Shown piece by piece: positions 17,670-26,972 of a stretch of 58,376 nt of DNA (the stretch's first letter is position 1; each line of letters opens with the position of its first letter). Location of the stretch: positions 1-58,376 of the forward strand of contig SVSN01000012.1 of assembly GCA_015064285.1 (NCBI GenBank), read 5' to 3'. A program made the position numbers and the translations under genes. The stretch comes from Oscillospiraceae bacterium (GTDB taxonomy: Bacteria; Bacillota; Clostridia; Oscillospirales; CAG-272). Below the pieces are notes generated by a model, which was not told the DNA's origin, searched no databases, and saw only the letters and a program-made list of their open reading frames with translations.

Positions 17670-18980
17670 TTATTGCTCTTTGGTTATTTTACAGGCTGAA
17701 AGTATTTTCAGCAGCGTAAGACGATTCCGGACGTACGGTGCATACTGCAGAGATTTTTCTCGGAAACTGTCATCCTCCGGCAGTCCGGTTTCCGCTATGG
17801 CAGTCATGCATCCTGCCGATTCAGCCAAGGCGCGAAGCTTTCCTGCATCCGGCAAAGCGGCAAAGAGAGCTTTAACTTCTCTGTCCGCTGCGGCAATATC
17901 ATCCACCCGGATCCCGGCAAGGCTGGAAGAAGCCGGGGTACCGTCAGGCATATTTTCCTGCAGGATTCCCGCAGTCATCTGACCGAATACAGGCGCCAGC
18001 CGTTCTGCAGAAAATATTTTATCGTACTGCAGATGCGAAACAGTCTCCCAGTCCAATCCTTTTTCGAGAGCCGCTTTGTATGTATCCATCACGGCCAGCG
18101 TTCCCACTGCTACCTGTTCTCCGTGGAGTGCTTCGGTTTCTCCGTTGATCACAGCCATTTCCCAGAGATGCGACATATGATGTTCCGCGGCGGATGCAGG
18201 ACGGGAATTGCCGGTGAGCTGCATGGCCAGACCGGAAACCAGAAGTGCTTCCAGTACACGGCAGGTGTAGTCCTGCACAGAAATATTCTCCCGGTTCTGC
18301 AGGGCATCCAGTACTCCATCAAGTGCAGCCTCTGTCAGTGCAACGATAGTGGGACATTCATATTCACCGGTCAGCAGATGAGAAAGGTGCCAGTCAAAGA
18401 GAGAGGTATACTTTCCCAGCACATCGCCCACACCGGATGCTGTCAGTCTGGCAGGCGCTTCCGCACTGATACGGGGATCCGCAAATACGGCGGCAGGCGG
18501 GGTAGAGGCAAATGACAGTTTCTGACCATACCAGGTCATGGCAGCTATCCCGGACATAAAACCGTCCACGCTGGCAGCTGTCGGATATGACACAAAAGGC
18601 AGACCGGCTGCATTGGCACAGTATCGTGTGATATCATGGAGAGAGCCGGAACCGCAGGCAATCAGAACATCCGGTTTTCTTTCCTGCAGCCAGGCATTGC
18701 CCCGGGCCGTCTGTACTTCTGTAGCATGGGCTTTTCCGGGGAACACCATACAGTCTTCCGCAGTGTAAAACGGCATGGCTTTTGCAAATCTTTCGGTATT
18801 CTCATCGCAGAATATCACCGGATGGCTGTATTTTGTCAGGAACTCTGCCATCATGGAGACTGCGTTATGGTCAATGATACAGGCAGTGGTTTCCAGCGTA
18901 TGTGTCCGTCCGCAGGGACAATTCTGTATTGCGGTATCCAGCAGCGTCTGGATTTTCGGATTCGTAAAACTGAACTGCAT
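17670..18980 (-). CDS. sn-glycerol-1-phosphate dehydrogenase (EgsA/AraM family)
   Basis: NAD(P)H- and metal-dependent reduction of dihydroxyacetone phosphate to sn-glycerol 1-phosphate, as in Bacillus AraM. 436 residues of the iron-alcohol-dehydrogenase-like fold. The nucleotide loop is ACGSGSLHD (about 108-116), followed by YPTAASVDGFMSG (about 132-144) and metal-ligand regions GVGDVLGKYT, AAEHHMSHLWEM and LHGEQVAVG. These three blocks supply the Asp-His-His ligands. Start ATG with AGGAG six bases upstream. The family call is firm; the exact substrate is inferred. Confidence 0.88.
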   Translation of the reverse strand: MQFSFTNPKIQTLLDTAIQNCPCGRTHTLETTACIIDHNAVSMMAEFLTKYSHPVIFCDENTERFAKAMPFYTAEDCMVFPGKAHATEVQTARGNAWLQERKPDVLIACGSGSLHDITRYCANAAGLPFVSYPTAASVDGFMSGIAAMTWYGQKLSFASTPPAAVFADPRISAEAPARLTASGVGDVLGKYTSLFDWHLSHLLTGEYECPTIVALTEAALDGVLDALQNRENISVQDYTCRVLEALLVSGLAMQLTGNSRPASAAEHHMSHLWEMAVINGETEALHGEQVAVGTLAVMDTYKAALEKGLDWETVSHLQYDKIFSAERLAPVFGQMTAGILQENMPDGTPASSSLAGIRVDDIAAADREVKALFAALPDAGKLRALAESAGCMTAIAETGLPEDDSFREKSLQYAPYVRNRLTLLKILSACKITKEQ

Positions 18981-19076
18981 ACTTCTCTCCTGAAAAAAGT
19001 TTTATGTTTTGGTATATGCCGCCCGGAAACTCATATACTGTACCAGTTATCTGATGTATCGGAACATGGAGGGCAT

Positions 19077-19571
19077 ATGTTTATTTATACGGTACGGGCC
19101 AACACGCTGAAATTCATCGGAATCATCAGCGCTGCCATTCTGGCACTTTGCATGCTGATCGTTTTTATACCGGCTTATGAACCGGCAACTACAGCAGCGA
19201 TTGCGGAAAAAAATGCCAAATATTCTTATGACAAGATCAAAACGGAAGCGGATGTTGTTTCATTCCTGGAACAGTTCGGCTGGACAGTGGAAGAACCGCC
19301 TCTGGAACAGATCGAAATCCGGATTCCCGTACAGTTTGACAAAGTTATGAATGCATACAATGAGCTGCAGAAGAATCAGGGTCTGGATCTTGCCCGCTAC
19401 AAGGACAAGGATGTGATCCGGTATACGTACAGAATCACAAATTATCCGGACTACAACGGAACTGTGTATGCCAATGTAATCGTTTATAAACGAAAGGTGA
19501 TCGGCGGCGACATATGCTCCTCCGATGTAACCGGATTTATAAACGGTTTCCAGTATCCGGAAAAGAAATGA
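19077..19571 (+). CDS. DUF4830-like membrane-anchored protein
   Basis: 164 residues. One N-terminal membrane segment (about residues 10-32, LKFIGIISAAILALCMLIVFIP) anchors an external domain of about 125 residues. The domain contains FLEQFGWTVEEPPLEQIEIRIP and ends with DVTGFINGFQYPEKK. This pattern matches clostridial proteins annotated with DUF4830; the function is unknown. The ATG at 19077 has GGAGGG three bases upstream, closer than ideal. Longer in-frame starts would run through the divergent egsA gene. Read away from egsA in a 96-base divergent gap. Confidence 0.75.
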   Translation: MFIYTVRANTLKFIGIISAAILALCMLIVFIPAYEPATTAAIAEKNAKYSYDKIKTEADVVSFLEQFGWTVEEPPLEQIEIRIPVQFDKVMNAYNELQKNQGLDLARYKDKDVIRYTYRITNYPDYNGTVYANVIVYKRKVIGGDICSSDVTGFINGFQYPEKK

Positions 19572-19630
19572 CTGTATTCAGTATATCATGATTTCACACC
19601 GGATGCAAGTTATTTCAGAAAAAATGTCCA

Positions 19631-19661
19631 GGGTCTGTTCTCTGTCGGGGGCAGACCTTTT
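19631..19661 (+). terminator. Terminator after the DUF4830-like gene
   Basis: GGTCTG (19632-19637) pairs with CAGACC (19652-19657), followed by TTTT. Short T-run, so moderate confidence. Confidence 0.55.
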
Positions 19662-19762
19662 CCGATGCCCGTAAATGCTTTCTGCTGGCAGGCGATCTTT
19701 TATACTAATTCCGGCAGTGCCTGAATAGAATGTTACAAATGGATCGGAAGGATGGATAATGC

Positions 19763-22465
19763 ATGGTACAGACCAAAACACATACGGGAACTGCCAGGAA
19801 GCCGGATCTGCTGTCGGAATACAAGGGACTCACCTCAGCAGAAGCCGAATTGTCCCGCCGGGAGAATGGCAGCAATCACTTTTCCCGTAAAAAACAACCC
19901 GGCTTCGCGTCGCAATTTCTGAAAAATCTGAATGATCCCATTATACGGATCCTGATCGGTGCGCTGTTTTTGAATATTCTGTTCCTGTTTCCCGATATCG
20001 ACTGGTATGAATGCGGCGGAATTGCCTTTGCGGTTCTGATTTCTTCCCTGGTTTCTACCATATCCGAATACAACAGCGGCAAAGCTTTTGACGGACTGTA
20101 CCGGAAACTCGGGGATATTTCCTGCACAGTCCTGCGCAACGGTTCTTTTATGCAGATGCCCATCGGCGATCTGGTATGTATGGATATTGTAAGGCTGCAT
20201 CCGGGGGAAATCATTCCGGCGGACGGACTTCTGGTTTCCGGTGCCATACAGGCAGATGAAGCCTCGCTGACCGGTGAGAGTCTTCCGGCAGAAAAAACAG
20301 CCTGTCCTGCCCTGGCGGAAGCTGCAGCCCGTCAGCCGTTTCCACGGTATCGTCCGGAAGATCCTTATGCGGTTTTTCGCGGCAGTACTGTCTGCAGCGG
20401 CGACGGCGTCATGCTGGTAACCCATGTCGGAGATGATACCGTTTACGGACAGGTGGCCGCACAGCTGCAGGAAGATGATCTGCCCAGTCCCCTGAAAGAG
20501 AGACTTACCCGTCTGGCACGTACGATCAGCAGAATTGGCTATGTTTCCGCCGCATTTGTGGCATTGGCCCATCTGTTTCATGCTTTTTATCTGGAATCCG
20601 GCATGAACCTGCATGTTATGCTTACCCGTATGCAGGATTTTTCGTTCGTATGGTCCGAATGTCTTGCGGCGATGACGATGGCCATTTCCATTCTGGTTGT
20701 TGCGGTTCCGGAAGGGCTGCCCATGATGATCACCGTGGTTCTATCTTCCAATATGCAGAAAATGATGAAGAACGGTGTGCTTGTGCGGAAACTGGTAGGC
20801 ATTGAGACATCCGGCAGTCTGAGCATGCTGTTCACCGATAAAACAGGCACACTTACCACAGGTGCGCTGTCTGTTTCCGAACTCTGTACCGGATACGGCC
20901 GGTATGATTCTGTTTCTGCCCTCAGCCGCCCGGAACTGGACATGTACCGGCAATGTGCTTCAGCCTGCAGCGGCAGCGGAAATGCTACGGAAAAAGCCAT
21001 AGCCTCCTTTCTGGCTTTGCCTGAACCGTATAAAAACCCGGCATGGCAGACAATCCCATTTGATTCGGATAGGAAATACAGTGCTGCCTGTACCCAAGAC
21101 TGCGGTTATATCCGTGGGGCAGCGGAGATACTTCTGCCGTACTGCAAATTCTGGTTGGATCAGAATGGGAAAAGCATACCCATGTCTTACCAGAAGCGCA
21201 GTGAGCTGCATGAGATTCTGCAGACTGCTGCCGCCAATAGCAGTCGTGTGATCTTACAGGGATGTTTTCCGGTTCCTGATTTTCCGCACCTGAAAAATAA
21301 CACTCCCGAATGTGCGGATATCTGTTTTACAGGATTATGGATCCTTCAGGATGAAATACGCAGCGAAGCCGTAAAAGCTGTCGGAGAATGTCATGCAGCG
21401 GGGATTCAGGTGGTGATGATTACCGGAGACAACGAATGGACAGCGGCTGCCATTGCCCGGCGCACCGGTATCCTCTCCCCTTCCTGGAAAGTTTATTTGC
21501 CCTCTGCCCAACCGGTTTTCGGTGAGGAATACCTGCTGCGCGGACAAGATCTGCAGAATCTGTCAGACGGGCAGCTCTCCTCTCTGCTTCCTCATGTACG
21601 GGTGATATCACGGGTTACTCCCACCGATAAAAGCAGATTGGTTCGTGCTGCACAGGCTTCCGGACACATTGTGGGAATGACCGGCGACGGAATCAATGAT
21701 ACGCCTGCCCTGAAAGCCGCCGATGTAGGGTATGCCATGGGCAGCGGCACGGAAGCAGCCAAAGAAGCCGGAGATATTGTAATTACCGACGACAACTTCA
21801 GTTCCATCTGCAATGCGGTTTTGTTCGGGCGAACGATTTTTCAAAGCATACGGAAGTTTATTGTGTTTCAGCTGATCATGAATCTTTCTGCTGTATGCAT
21901 ATCTCTGCTTGGTCCTCTCGTGGGCATAGAACATCCTGTTACTGTCATCCAGATGCTTTGGGTCAATATCATTATGGACACACTTGGGTCACTTGCTTTT
22001 GCGGGAGAAGCTCCGCTGCGGGAATATATGCACCAGATGCCGGTCAGCCGCAAAGAGCCGATTCTTACCGGAAGCATGGTTCAGCAGATTCTTTTTTCTG
22101 CCGCTTACGGGACTGTTCTGTGTATGGGATTTCTTACTTCCACATATGCTTTTTACCGGATCGGTCGCGGTGACACTGCGTATTTCCTGACTGTATTTTT
22201 TGCTCTGTTTGTATTTTGCGGTGTACATTTCGCTTTTACGGTACGGACACCCCGGATCAATCTTTTCGCCAATCTGCAGAAGAACCGTGCTTTTCTTTTG
22301 ATCATGCCGGCTGTAGCCTGTATTCAGCTTCTGATTATTTATTTCGGAGGCAATATTTTCCGGACAGTCCCGCTGCAGATGGACACACTGCTCTGGTGCT
22401 GGCTGCTTTCTCTGACGGTCATACCTTTTGATATGATCCGCAAAAAACTGTCAAAAAGAAAATAG
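19763..22465 (+). CDS. P-type cation-transporting ATPase, calcium type
   Basis: 900-residue P2-type ATPase of the cytoplasmic membrane, likely exporting Ca2+. N-terminal cation-ATPase domain with KGLTSAEAELSRRENGSN. TGES at 170-173 (actuator), PEGLP at 316-320 in the fourth membrane helix (Ca2+ pump type), phosphorylation site DKTGTLT with Asp359, hinge MTGDGINDTP from 639, then six C-terminal membrane segments. The PEGLP motif and TM5-TM6 sequences (MNLSAVCISLL, WVNIIMDTLGSLAFA) favour Ca2+ over heavy metals. The N-domain is shorter than in SERCA. SD GGATGG near the ATG. Stands alone between terminators. Confidence 0.92.
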   Translation: MVQTKTHTGTARKPDLLSEYKGLTSAEAELSRRENGSNHFSRKKQPGFASQFLKNLNDPIIRILIGALFLNILFLFPDIDWYECGGIAFAVLISSLVSTISEYNSGKAFDGLYRKLGDISCTVLRNGSFMQMPIGDLVCMDIVRLHPGEIIPADGLLVSGAIQADEASLTGESLPAEKTACPALAEAAARQPFPRYRPEDPYAVFRGSTVCSGDGVMLVTHVGDDTVYGQVAAQLQEDDLPSPLKERLTRLARTISRIGYVSAAFVALAHLFHAFYLESGMNLHVMLTRMQDFSFVWSECLAAMTMAISILVVAVPEGLPMMITVVLSSNMQKMMKNGVLVRKLVGIETSGSLSMLFTDKTGTLTTGALSVSELCTGYGRYDSVSALSRPELDMYRQCASACSGSGNATEKAIASFLALPEPYKNPAWQTIPFDSDRKYSAACTQDCGYIRGAAEILLPYCKFWLDQNGKSIPMSYQKRSELHEILQTAAANSSRVILQGCFPVPDFPHLKNNTPECADICFTGLWILQDEIRSEAVKAVGECHAAGIQVVMITGDNEWTAAAIARRTGILSPSWKVYLPSAQPVFGEEYLLRGQDLQNLSDGQLSSLLPHVRVISRVTPTDKSRLVRAAQASGHIVGMTGDGINDTPALKAADVGYAMGSGTEAAKEAGDIVITDDNFSSICNAVLFGRTIFQSIRKFIVFQLIMNLSAVCISLLGPLVGIEHPVTVIQMLWVNIIMDTLGSLAFAGEAPLREYMHQMPVSRKEPILTGSMVQQILFSAAYGTVLCMGFLTSTYAFYRIGRGDTAYFLTVFFALFVFCGVHFAFTVRTPRINLFANLQKNRAFLLIMPAVACIQLLIIYFGGNIFRTVPLQMDTLLWCWLLSLTVIPFDMIRKKLSKRK

Positions 22466-22491
22466 TCTTCTGCCACATCTCTTTGCATATG

Positions 22492-22537
22492 AAAAAAGCT
22501 CCGGCATTTGGAAACGTCCATTTGCCGGAAGCTTTTT
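22492..22537. terminator. Convergent terminator between Ca-ATPase and AEC transporter
   Basis: AAAAAAGCT-x-CGGCA pairs with TGCCG-x-AAGCTTTTT. Long stem with A-run and T-run on both sides, so bidirectional. Confidence 0.85.
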
Positions 22538-22597
22538 ACATTACATGGTGATATTGATCTCGTTGATGATAGATTCTGTTCGGGTCTGTGATTTCGA

Positions 22598-23557
22598 TCA
22601 GATGAACTGCAGGGTCTTCAGAATAAAGATGCCGGCAAAAATGGTAAAAATACAGAGCAGCGTGGTGAGCAGCAATATCTGCGCCGCCAGTTCTCCGTCA
22701 TTCTTCATTTTTTTCGCCATGATATAACTGGAAACCGCAGTGGGTGCTCCGAACAGGATCAGAACAACCCCCAGCGCAGCATCCCGGAATCCCAGCAGCA
22801 CAGCCAGTGTTACCATGATCCCCGGCAGTATTACCGTCTTGCAGAGAGAAGCTGCCACCGCATATCCTACTCTTCCCTTCATATTGGCCGGTTTGAAATT
22901 GGCTCCCAGGCTCATCAGGGCGAGAGGGGTACACAGGTTATTCAGATATGTAAGGCTTTTATGCATGATCACTGGCATTTCCCAGTCCAGCAGCATAAAC
23001 GGCAGACCGAGTACCACACCTATAATCAGCGGGTTGGTTACGATATTTTTCAGAATTCCGACAATACTTTTTTTATTCAGTCTATGCTCGGCATCACTGG
23101 AAAATACCGACAGAATAATGACGGAATAGGAATTGAACATCAGGATCACAAACGGCATGACTATCGCAATCATCTGTGTTCCGACAGTTCCAAACATATT
23201 TTCCGCCAGCGGTACACCCAGTATGGCGAAATTGGACCGGCAGGCTCCCTGTACAAAAGCGCCTCGTCTGGCCGGATCCTTGATACAAAGCAGTGCCAAA
23301 ACAGCCCCCACCGTAAAGGAAGCTGTCACTGTGATCAGACAGAACCAGATCAGCCGCATATCACCGATCACATCCAGGGAGGACTTGGCTACTTCCAGAA
23401 ACAGCATTACGGGGAGCGCAATCTTAAAAACAACACGCTCTGAAACCTCACAGAATTCTTCCGTGATGAACCGGAATTGCTTCAGAAGATATCCAAGGAT
23501 TACAAGAATAAAAATCGGTACTACGGCATTGATGCTGTATGTCAGGTTGGATAGCAT
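22598..23557 (-). CDS. AEC (auxin efflux carrier) family transporter
   Basis: 319-residue membrane protein with about ten hydrophobic segments and a hydrophilic centre, as in AEC/malonate permease carriers. N-terminal VVPIFILVILGYLLKQFRFI is typical. Central NFAILGVPLAENMFG and C-terminal GAPTAVSSYIMAKKM contain the conserved proline-crossover regions. The substrate cannot be read; the family moves organic acids. SD GAGG seven bases before the ATG. Last gene of the rhamnose-led transcript, 13 bases after the amidase gene. Confidence 0.88.
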   Translation of the reverse strand: MLSNLTYSINAVVPIFILVILGYLLKQFRFITEEFCEVSERVVFKIALPVMLFLEVAKSSLDVIGDMRLIWFCLITVTASFTVGAVLALLCIKDPARRGAFVQGACRSNFAILGVPLAENMFGTVGTQMIAIVMPFVILMFNSYSVIILSVFSSDAEHRLNKKSIVGILKNIVTNPLIIGVVLGLPFMLLDWEMPVIMHKSLTYLNNLCTPLALMSLGANFKPANMKGRVGYAVAASLCKTVILPGIMVTLAVLLGFRDAALGVVLILFGAPTAVSSYIMAKKMKNDGELAAQILLLTTLLCIFTIFAGIFILKTLQFI

Positions 23558-23570
23558 AGAACTGCCTCGA

Positions 23571-24359
23571 TTATTGATAGAGTGAAAAATAACTGTCTAT
23601 ACCGGCGGTTACTCCGATAATGAATTTTTCCTGCCATACGGCATCCTGAATGTTTTCCGCATCGGTTTTGTTGGAAATAAAACCGATCTCAAGCAGAGCA
23701 GATGCCGTAGTGGTTTCCCGCAGAACGATATATGGCTGATTGTCATGAACAGACGGTACTTTTACATCGGGAAATTCCTTGGCAAGATATGCGCTGATGG
23801 AATTGGCGATCGCATCGGAATAGGTTGCTGTTTTGATATCTGTATCATAATAATAAACACGTGTACCGCCGATGGAATAGTCTTCCTCAAATGTATCGCA
23901 ATGCAGAGACAGCAGATAATCCACATCCAGTGAATTTACATAGGCAGCCCGTTCATCGGCACTGAATATATTATTATTATTGAAATTGAACTCCTGGGGA
24001 AAAGAGACGCCGTCATGGGTAAGGATCACGGTATACCCCATCTGCTCCAGTTTATCCTGAAGCGCTTTGGCATACAGCATGGTCATATCTTTTTCTTCCC
24101 TGTCGTTCAGCAGATAATCGCTGGAACAACCAACATCATCAAACCCATGTCCCGGGTCGATGCAGATGCGGATCCCCTGATCTTCTGCAGGTTCTTCTTC
24201 TTCCGCTTTTGTTTCCCGCTCCACGCCTATGGCCGGATATGCGGGTTTCAGTTTCAGAATTTCCTCCCCCTGTTGACCGCCGCAGGAAAACAGGCAGAAA
24301 AATGAAACGCAAAACGGAAGAAGGCGGATAAATTGTGTTTTTTCAGAATTCAGCTTCAT
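23571..24359 (-). CDS. N-acetylmuramoyl-L-alanine amidase, lipoprotein
   Basis: Zinc amidase (Amidase_3) that splits the MurNAc-L-Ala bond in peptidoglycan. 262 residues from the ATG at 24359. The signal peptide ends at the lipobox LFSC, so it should be anchored outside the membrane by Lgt modification. Catalytic features are intact: CIDPGHG (Zn His), the Glu in NDREEKD (second ligand), LLSLHCDTF (third ligand His) and LLEIGFISNK (catalytic Glu). A possible TTG start at 24389 overlaps the stop of the capA-like gene by a few bases and would add ten residues. Neither start has a strong SD, which suggests coupling. Confidence 0.88.
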   Translation of the reverse strand: MKLNSEKTQFIRLLPFCVSFFCLFSCGGQQGEEILKLKPAYPAIGVERETKAEEEEPAEDQGIRICIDPGHGFDDVGCSSDYLLNDREEKDMTMLYAKALQDKLEQMGYTVILTHDGVSFPQEFNFNNNNIFSADERAAYVNSLDVDYLLSLHCDTFEEDYSIGGTRVYYYDTDIKTATYSDAIANSISAYLAKEFPDVKVPSVHDNQPYIVLRETTTASALLEIGFISNKTDAENIQDAVWQEKFIIGVTAGIDSYFSLYQ

Positions 24360-24385
24360 TCGATATGTACAAGAACGCTTGAGAG

Positions 24386-25639
24386 TCAACCATCATTCCG
24401 GGGCAGAAATTCTGCGGGAATGATTTCGTTGATCACAGACTGCATGGCATCCATACTGAGACTGCCGGAACCGTGAACAGCGGCAAGTTCTTCCGAGTAC
24501 TGGGAAAACTGCACTGCCTGATAACCGGTCATATCCGCTTCATAGTGCTTCACAATGGGATGAATTGTAACGTTATCAAGAGCTACAGCACCGTTTTCAT
24601 CGGCGGTAATGTCCACAGTCAAAAGGCCGCCAAGCACCCCTGCCGCATCGGAACCGGTCGCCATCAGATTCCCCAGGGAATACGCAGTAAATGTTCTGGT
24701 ACCATCTTCTGTGGTCAGCCATTCTGCCGTCTGCAGTCCGGAGCCGTCAGAACCGATAATAATATCCGCACCGGCTTCTGCGATGGTCTGCGCGGCCGCT
24801 TTCTGCTCCGCACGGATAGCACTGCCTGTACCGTTGTCCCATGTTACGGAAACAACCACTATATCCGACACCAGATCAGCATACGTAATCATAGAGGATA
24901 CGGCAGCATAATCTGTCAGATCATACATAACCAGACCGTTTGTGTCGGTATTCTTATTTTCGGTCAGAGCAACAAATGCCACAACAACACCGTCTTTTTC
25001 CATCAGACGGATATCTCCGGCATCTATATCATCCTTATAGGCTCCGATCTGAAGCATACCGGATTCGCTGACATTCTCAATAGTGGAACGCAGCGCTTCC
25101 GCACCGCAGACCAGTCGTCCTGTACCGGCTGCATTGGCTACATCAAATCCCAGTTCCATCAGAGCGGTCAGGGATTCTGCCGGCATATTGGTATACACAT
25201 CTGTGGACAGACCATATACATCCCGGTCAGCTGCCGGAGAATGCAGTGTTGCCATGGCCATATCCGCATTATGCACCAGAGGGTACAGACTGGAATACAT
25301 GGTGAGGAAACTGAATTCTTTCCCTTCCACAGCACGGGATGCAGCATCCTTGCAGATTGCTTCATCGATGATCACACCGCCTGCCGCTGCCAGAGAAATT
25401 CTGGTTTCCGTTTCCGGAACCGCAGTTTCGGTTTTGGTCTCCGCAAGTGTTTCTGCTTTCTGCAGGGGCTTCGTTTCCACTTCACTGTAGCGTTCTGCCT
25501 GCTGAAGTGTGGGAGCTGCCGTTTCTTCTTTGGTAAGAATTTCACTGGTTGCATCCCGCATTTCCACCAGTCCGCAGGAAGTGGCAGAAAACACCAACAG
25601 ACTGGTCGCACTGAAAAGTGCAGCCAGTCTCTTGGTCAT
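24386..25639 (-). CDS. CapA-like lipoprotein, apparently catalytically degenerate
   Basis: About 417 residues. Signal peptide with lipobox SATSC (Cys near residue 22), then a low-complexity Glu/Thr linker (to about 95) and a domain resembling CapA/PgsA metallophosphatase folds. The overall order fits: a GG-VIID motif in place of the first GD, NAAGTGRL in place of GNH, SVTWDNGT in place of HWGxE, and GSDGSGLQ in place of GHHPH. All usual metal ligands appear to be lost. The ATG at 25639 follows the rhaA stop by 19 bases; the longer frame from 25690 overlaps rhaA. No good SD for either. Probably a binding or structural cell-envelope lipoprotein. Confidence 0.7.
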   Translation of the reverse strand: MTKRLAALFSATSLLVFSATSCGLVEMRDATSEILTKEETAAPTLQQAERYSEVETKPLQKAETLAETKTETAVPETETRISLAAAGGVIIDEAICKDAASRAVEGKEFSFLTMYSSLYPLVHNADMAMATLHSPAADRDVYGLSTDVYTNMPAESLTALMELGFDVANAAGTGRLVCGAEALRSTIENVSESGMLQIGAYKDDIDAGDIRLMEKDGVVVAFVALTENKNTDTNGLVMYDLTDYAAVSSMITYADLVSDIVVVSVTWDNGTGSAIRAEQKAAAQTIAEAGADIIIGSDGSGLQTAEWLTTEDGTRTFTAYSLGNLMATGSDAAGVLGGLLTVDITADENGAVALDNVTIHPIVKHYEADMTGYQAVQFSQYSEELAAVHGSGSLSMDAMQSVINEIIPAEFLPRNDG

Positions 25640-25658
25640 CAGAACAAACGAAGCCGGA

Positions 25659-26915
25659 TTAGTTTCTAACTTCGAGAATCTTCTTTTCATAATCCTTTAC
25701 TTCTTTCAGCCAGCTGTCGCGAACCGGTACGCCCTGCTTTTCGCAGTACATATCCCAGACAGCAGCAAACGGGAGAGTCTTGATTTCTTCCAGATATGCC
25801 AGACGGGAGGTGAAGTCACCTTCTGCTTCGAACTTCTGCAGCATAGCAACAGGTTCCAGAGCAGCCCACAGCAGAGCCTTCTGCATGCTTCTGGTACCGA
25901 TGGCCCAGCAGGCAATACGGTTGATGGAAGCATCGAAGAAGTCCAGACCGATGTTTACTCTGTTTTCATAACCGCCGCGGGCGATTTCGTTGGCAATGGC
26001 CTTCAGTTCGTCGTCAAAGATAACAACGTGGTCAGAGTCCCAGCGAACAGGGCGGGATACGTGCAGCATAACTTCCTTCATGAAGGTCAGAACGGCGCTC
26101 AGCTTATCGGAAACCACTTCGGTGGGATGGAAGTGCCCGGTATCCAGAGTAACCATCTTGCCGTGCTTCATAGCGCAGGCAACATAGAATTCGTTGGAAC
26201 CGATGGTGCAGCTTTCGGCACCGATACCGAATACCTTGGATTCCAGAGCATCACCGATGCAGGTATCGTCCAGCTGTTCAGCGAAAATCTTGTCGTAGGA
26301 ATCAGCCAGATACTGTCTGGACAGAGCGCGGTTTACGGGAATATCCTTGTATCCGTCGGGTACCCAGTGGTTGATCATAGCACGCTGGCCGGTTTCCTTA
26401 CCGAAATATTCGGCGATGTGACGGGAGCGGATGCAGTGTTCGATCCAGTAGTTACGAACGGCAGGATCGTTGTGGGACAGGGTCAGACCATCATCAGCCA
26501 TGGGATGAGAGAAGCAGGTGGGGTTATAGTCAAGACCCAGGCCTCTTTCCTTTGCCCACTGTACCCAGGAGGTAAAGTGTTCAATGTCGATTTCGTTTCT
26601 TTCTACCTTCTTGCCGCCGTTGTCCAGGTAGATAGCATGCAGGGACAGCTTCTTCTTACCGGGGATCAGCTTTGAGGCGAAGTCGAAGTCGGCTCTCAGT
26701 TCATCGATGTTGCGGGCACGTCCGGGATAGTTACCGGTGGTCTGGATACCGCCGCTCAGTTCTCCGTCGGGGTTTTCAAAACCTCTTACGTCGTCACCCT
26801 GCCAGCAGTGGATGGAAACAGGGGTGTTGGCAACCTTTGCCATCGCTGCGTCAACGTCTACGCCATATTCTGCATATACTTCCTTGGCATATTCGTACAT
26901 TTTTTCGATGCTCAT
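25659..26915 (-). CDS. rhaA: L-rhamnose isomerase
   Basis: Converts L-rhamnose to L-rhamnulose with Mn2+ in the cytosol. 418 residues, the standard length. N-terminal VSIHCWQGDDVRGFE, then GGIQTTGNYPGRARN, the metal-site region LDTGHFHPTEVVSDK and DSDHVVIFDDEL. The ATG at 26915 has GGAG nine bases upstream, while the frame from 26954 has none. Lies 57 bases after rhaB. Confidence 0.97.
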   Translation of the reverse strand: MSIEKMYEYAKEVYAEYGVDVDAAMAKVANTPVSIHCWQGDDVRGFENPDGELSGGIQTTGNYPGRARNIDELRADFDFASKLIPGKKKLSLHAIYLDNGGKKVERNEIDIEHFTSWVQWAKERGLGLDYNPTCFSHPMADDGLTLSHNDPAVRNYWIEHCIRSRHIAEYFGKETGQRAMINHWVPDGYKDIPVNRALSRQYLADSYDKIFAEQLDDTCIGDALESKVFGIGAESCTIGSNEFYVACAMKHGKMVTLDTGHFHPTEVVSDKLSAVLTFMKEVMLHVSRPVRWDSDHVVIFDDELKAIANEIARGGYENRVNIGLDFFDASINRIACWAIGTRSMQKALLWAALEPVAMLQKFEAEGDFTSRLAYLEEIKTLPFAAVWDMYCEKQGVPVRDSWLKEVKDYEKKILEVRN

Positions 26916-26972
26916 ACTGTTATTCTCCGTTTCGTTTGAATTTTTATGGATCAAAAGTGGTTTACGTGATTA

